From positions 1 through 64,000 of the forward strand of contig NZ_JAWQLY010000016.1 in the NCBI RefSeq assembly GCF_033446685.1: a stretch of DNA of 64,000 nucleotides, written 5' to 3'. Origin of the DNA: Modicisalibacter sp033446685. Lineage in GTDB: Bacteria; Pseudomonadota; Gammaproteobacteria; Pseudomonadales; Halomonadaceae. Of the stretch, positions 62,402 to 64,000 are shown piece after piece. The notes under the pieces were generated by a model. The model saw nothing but the letters and a program-made list of their open reading frames with translations, was not told the DNA's origin and ran no database searches. Position 1 is the first letter of the stretch. Every line of letters begins with the position of its first letter. The translations under genes were made by a program, and so were the position numbers.

Positions 62402-64000
62402 ATGTTAAACACCCTGGTACGCAAGATGGTCGGCTCGAAGAACGACCGTGAAGTGAAACGTATGGGCAAGCTCACCGGCGAGATCGGCGCTTTCGAACAG
62501 AGCGTCGCAGCGCTGGCCGATGAGGAGCTACGGCAACGTACAGAGCAACTGCGCGAACGCCTCAGAGGCGGTGAAAGTCTCGACAAGCTATTGCCCGAAG
62601 CCTTTGCTTGTGTGCGCGAGGCCAGCCAGCGAGTCATGGGCATGCGCCACTTCGACGTCCAGTTGATCGGCGGGATTACACTGCATCGGGGGCGCATTGC
62701 CGAGATGAAGACCGGCGAAGGCAAGACGCTGGTGGCGACCCTGGCCGTCTACCTCAACGCGTTGCCGGGCCGTGGCGTGCATGTGGTCACCGTCAACGAC
62801 TATCTCGCGCGGCGCGACGCCGAGTGGATGCGTCCGCTCTATGAATCGCTGGGCCTGACGGTCGGGGTGATCTATTCGGGGCAGACCTCCGAAGAGAAGC
62901 GTGCGGCTTACGCCTGCGACATCACCTACGGAACCAACAACGAGTTCGGTTTCGATTATCTGCGTGACAATATGGCTTTCTCGCTGGGCGATAAGGTCCA
63001 GCGCGAGCTGCATTACGCGATCGTCGATGAAGTCGATTCCATTCTCATCGACGAGGCAAGAACGCCGCTGATCATCTCGGGACCCGTCGAGGAGAATACC
63101 GACCTCTACAAGGTCGTGGACCGGCTGGCGACCGAGCTCAAGCAGTGTGAGGATCCCGAAGATCCCGAGAGCGGCGAATTCAATCTCGAAGAAAAGCAAA
63201 AGCAGGTCGAACTGACCGAAGCCGGCCATCATAAGGTAGAAGAGTTGATGCGTCGCCAGGGCCTGCTGGCCGAGGATGACTCTCTCTACTCAGCGCAGAA
63301 TCTGGGGCTGCTGCAACACATGCATTCCGCGCTCCGCGCTCGCCACCTCTTTCATCGGGACGTTGATTACATCGTCAGCAACGGCGAGGTAGTCATCGTC
63401 GATGAGCATACCGGTCGCAGCATGCCGGGGCGTCGCTGGTCGGAGGGGTTGCACCAGGCAGTAGAAGCCAAGGAAGGCGTGGCCATCCAGAAGGAAAGCC
63501 AGACGCTGGCCTCGACGACTTTCCAGAACTATTTCAGGCTCTATGAAAAGCTTGCCGGGATGACCGGTACGGCCGATACCGAAGCCTTCGAATTTCGTCA
63601 GATCTACGGGCTCGATGTCACGGTCATTCCCACCAACAAGCCCATCGCGCGTACCGATTACAACGACCTGGTCTACCTCTCCGCCCAGGAGAAGTACGAG
63701 GCGATCATCGAGGACGTCAAGGTCCAGCGTGAGGCCGGCCGGCCGGTGCTGGTCGGTACGGCGTCCATCGAGACCTCCGAGCTGCTGGCGGACCTGATGA
63801 AGCGGGGGGGCATCCCGCACAACGTGCTCAACGCCAAGCAACACCAGAGCGAGGCAGAAATCATCGCTCAGGCGGGGCGCCCCGGGGCCATAACCATTGC
63901 GACGAACATGGCGGGCCGCGGTACCGACATCGTTCTGGGGGGGAACTGGGAGGCCGAAGTCGCCAAGCTGGACAATCCCAGTCAGGCGCAGATCGATGCC
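62402..64000 (+). CDS. secA: protein translocase ATPase SecA (N-terminal 533 codons, runs off window)
   Basis: Motor of Sec-dependent export. It starts MLNTLVRKMVGSKNDREVKRMGKL at ATG 62402 with AGGAT upstream. Visible are Walker A MKTGEGKTLVATLA, TYGTNNEFGFDYLRDNM, the DEAD-like Walker B IVDEVDSILIDEARTPLIISG, the preprotein cross-linking domain (about 225-370), and the start of nucleotide-binding domain 2 (VLVGTASIETSELLADLM, TIATNMAGRGTDIVLGGNW). No stop occurs before the window edge, consistent with a full protein of about 900 residues. Preceded by the candidate arrest leader. Confidence 0.98.
   Translation, partial: MLNTLVRKMVGSKNDREVKRMGKLTGEIGAFEQSVAALADEELRQRTEQLRERLRGGESLDKLLPEAFACVREASQRVMGMRHFDVQLIGGITLHRGRIAEMKTGEGKTLVATLAVYLNALPGRGVHVVTVNDYLARRDAEWMRPLYESLGLTVGVIYSGQTSEEKRAAYACDITYGTNNEFGFDYLRDNMAFSLGDKVQRELHYAIVDEVDSILIDEARTPLIISGPVEENTDLYKVVDRLATELKQCEDPEDPESGEFNLEEKQKQVELTEAGHHKVEELMRRQGLLAEDDSLYSAQNLGLLQHMHSALRARHLFHRDVDYIVSNGEVVIVDEHTGRSMPGRRWSEGLHQAVEAKEGVAIQKESQTLASTTFQNYFRLYEKLAGMTGTADTEAFEFRQIYGLDVTVIPTNKPIARTDYNDLVYLSAQEKYEAIIEDVKVQREAGRPVLVGTASIETSELLADLMKRGGIPHNVLNAKQHQSEAEIIAQAGRPGAITIATNMAGRGTDIVLGGNWEAEVAKLDNPSQAQIDA

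Overview
This 64 kb window is a chromosomal core-gene segment from a GC-rich gammaproteobacterium. Protein sequences and gene order point to the Halomonadaceae (Halomonas-like). Most of the order parallels the long conserved block that runs from gatB/mreB to secA in Pseudomonas. I see no prophage, plasmid, CRISPR array, defence island, tRNA or rRNA. The only mobile-looking DNA is a roughly 147 bp miniature element and an older relative of it.

Layout. (1) 1-4055: the 3' end of an aldehyde dehydrogenase gene, a PuuR-type XRE/cupin regulator, and gatCAB (Glu-/Asp-tRNA amidotransferase) on the minus strand. (2) 4251-14304: the rod-shape and turnover genes mreBCD-maf-rng-yhdP-tldD. (3) 14443-16567: yjgA (darP) and pmbA, bounded on both sides by related palindromic repeats. 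(4) 16567-25251, minus strand: mgtE, then the LPS-transport and nitrogen-PTS block kdsD-kdsC-lptC-lptA-lptB-rpoN-hpf-ptsN-rapZ-npr. (5) 25447-32378: mlaFEDCB, ibaG, murA, hisG, hisD. (6) 32406-38837: a DegS/AlgW protease, a Nif3-like protein, zapG/zapE, rplM-rpsI and sspAB. (7) 38928-42294, minus strand: dolP, diaA, yraN, lpoA. (8) 42431-43678: rsmI and the RNase P RNA gene. (9) 43711-61309: a complete division and cell-wall cluster, rsmH-ftsL-ftsI-murE-murF-mraY-murD-ftsW-murG-murC-ddlB-ftsQ-ftsA-ftsZ-lpxC. (10) 61420-64000: dciA (minus strand), a small exported leader ORF, and the first 533 codons of secA.

The genes together make and shape the envelope: peptidoglycan precursors (murA, murC-F, mraY, murG, ddlB), septation (fts genes, zapE, zapG), elongation (mreBCD), LPS core sugar and transport (kdsC, kdsD, lptA-C, lpxC), outer-membrane lipid asymmetry (mla), envelope stress (degS/algW, dolP, lpoA) and protein export (secA). 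Many genes are coupled by ATGA or GTGA overlaps.

The best candidate for an undescribed system is at 61964-62404. A 117-codon ORF just upstream of secA carries a secretion signal and ends in R-R-G-P-P-R-R-M-I, close to the RAGP/RAPP motifs of translation-arrest peptides. The mRNA around codons 105-109 can form a 14-bp helix with the secA Shine-Dalgarno region, so a ribosome stalled at RGPP would open that helix. This is the logic of E. coli secM-secA with an apparently unrelated peptide. Other points worth checking are an apparent AUC start codon for mreC, a 4 x 15-bp in-frame tandem repeat inside gatA, a miniature inverted-repeat element that supplies the pmbA stop codon, and a sigma-54-type promoter in front of rpoN itself.
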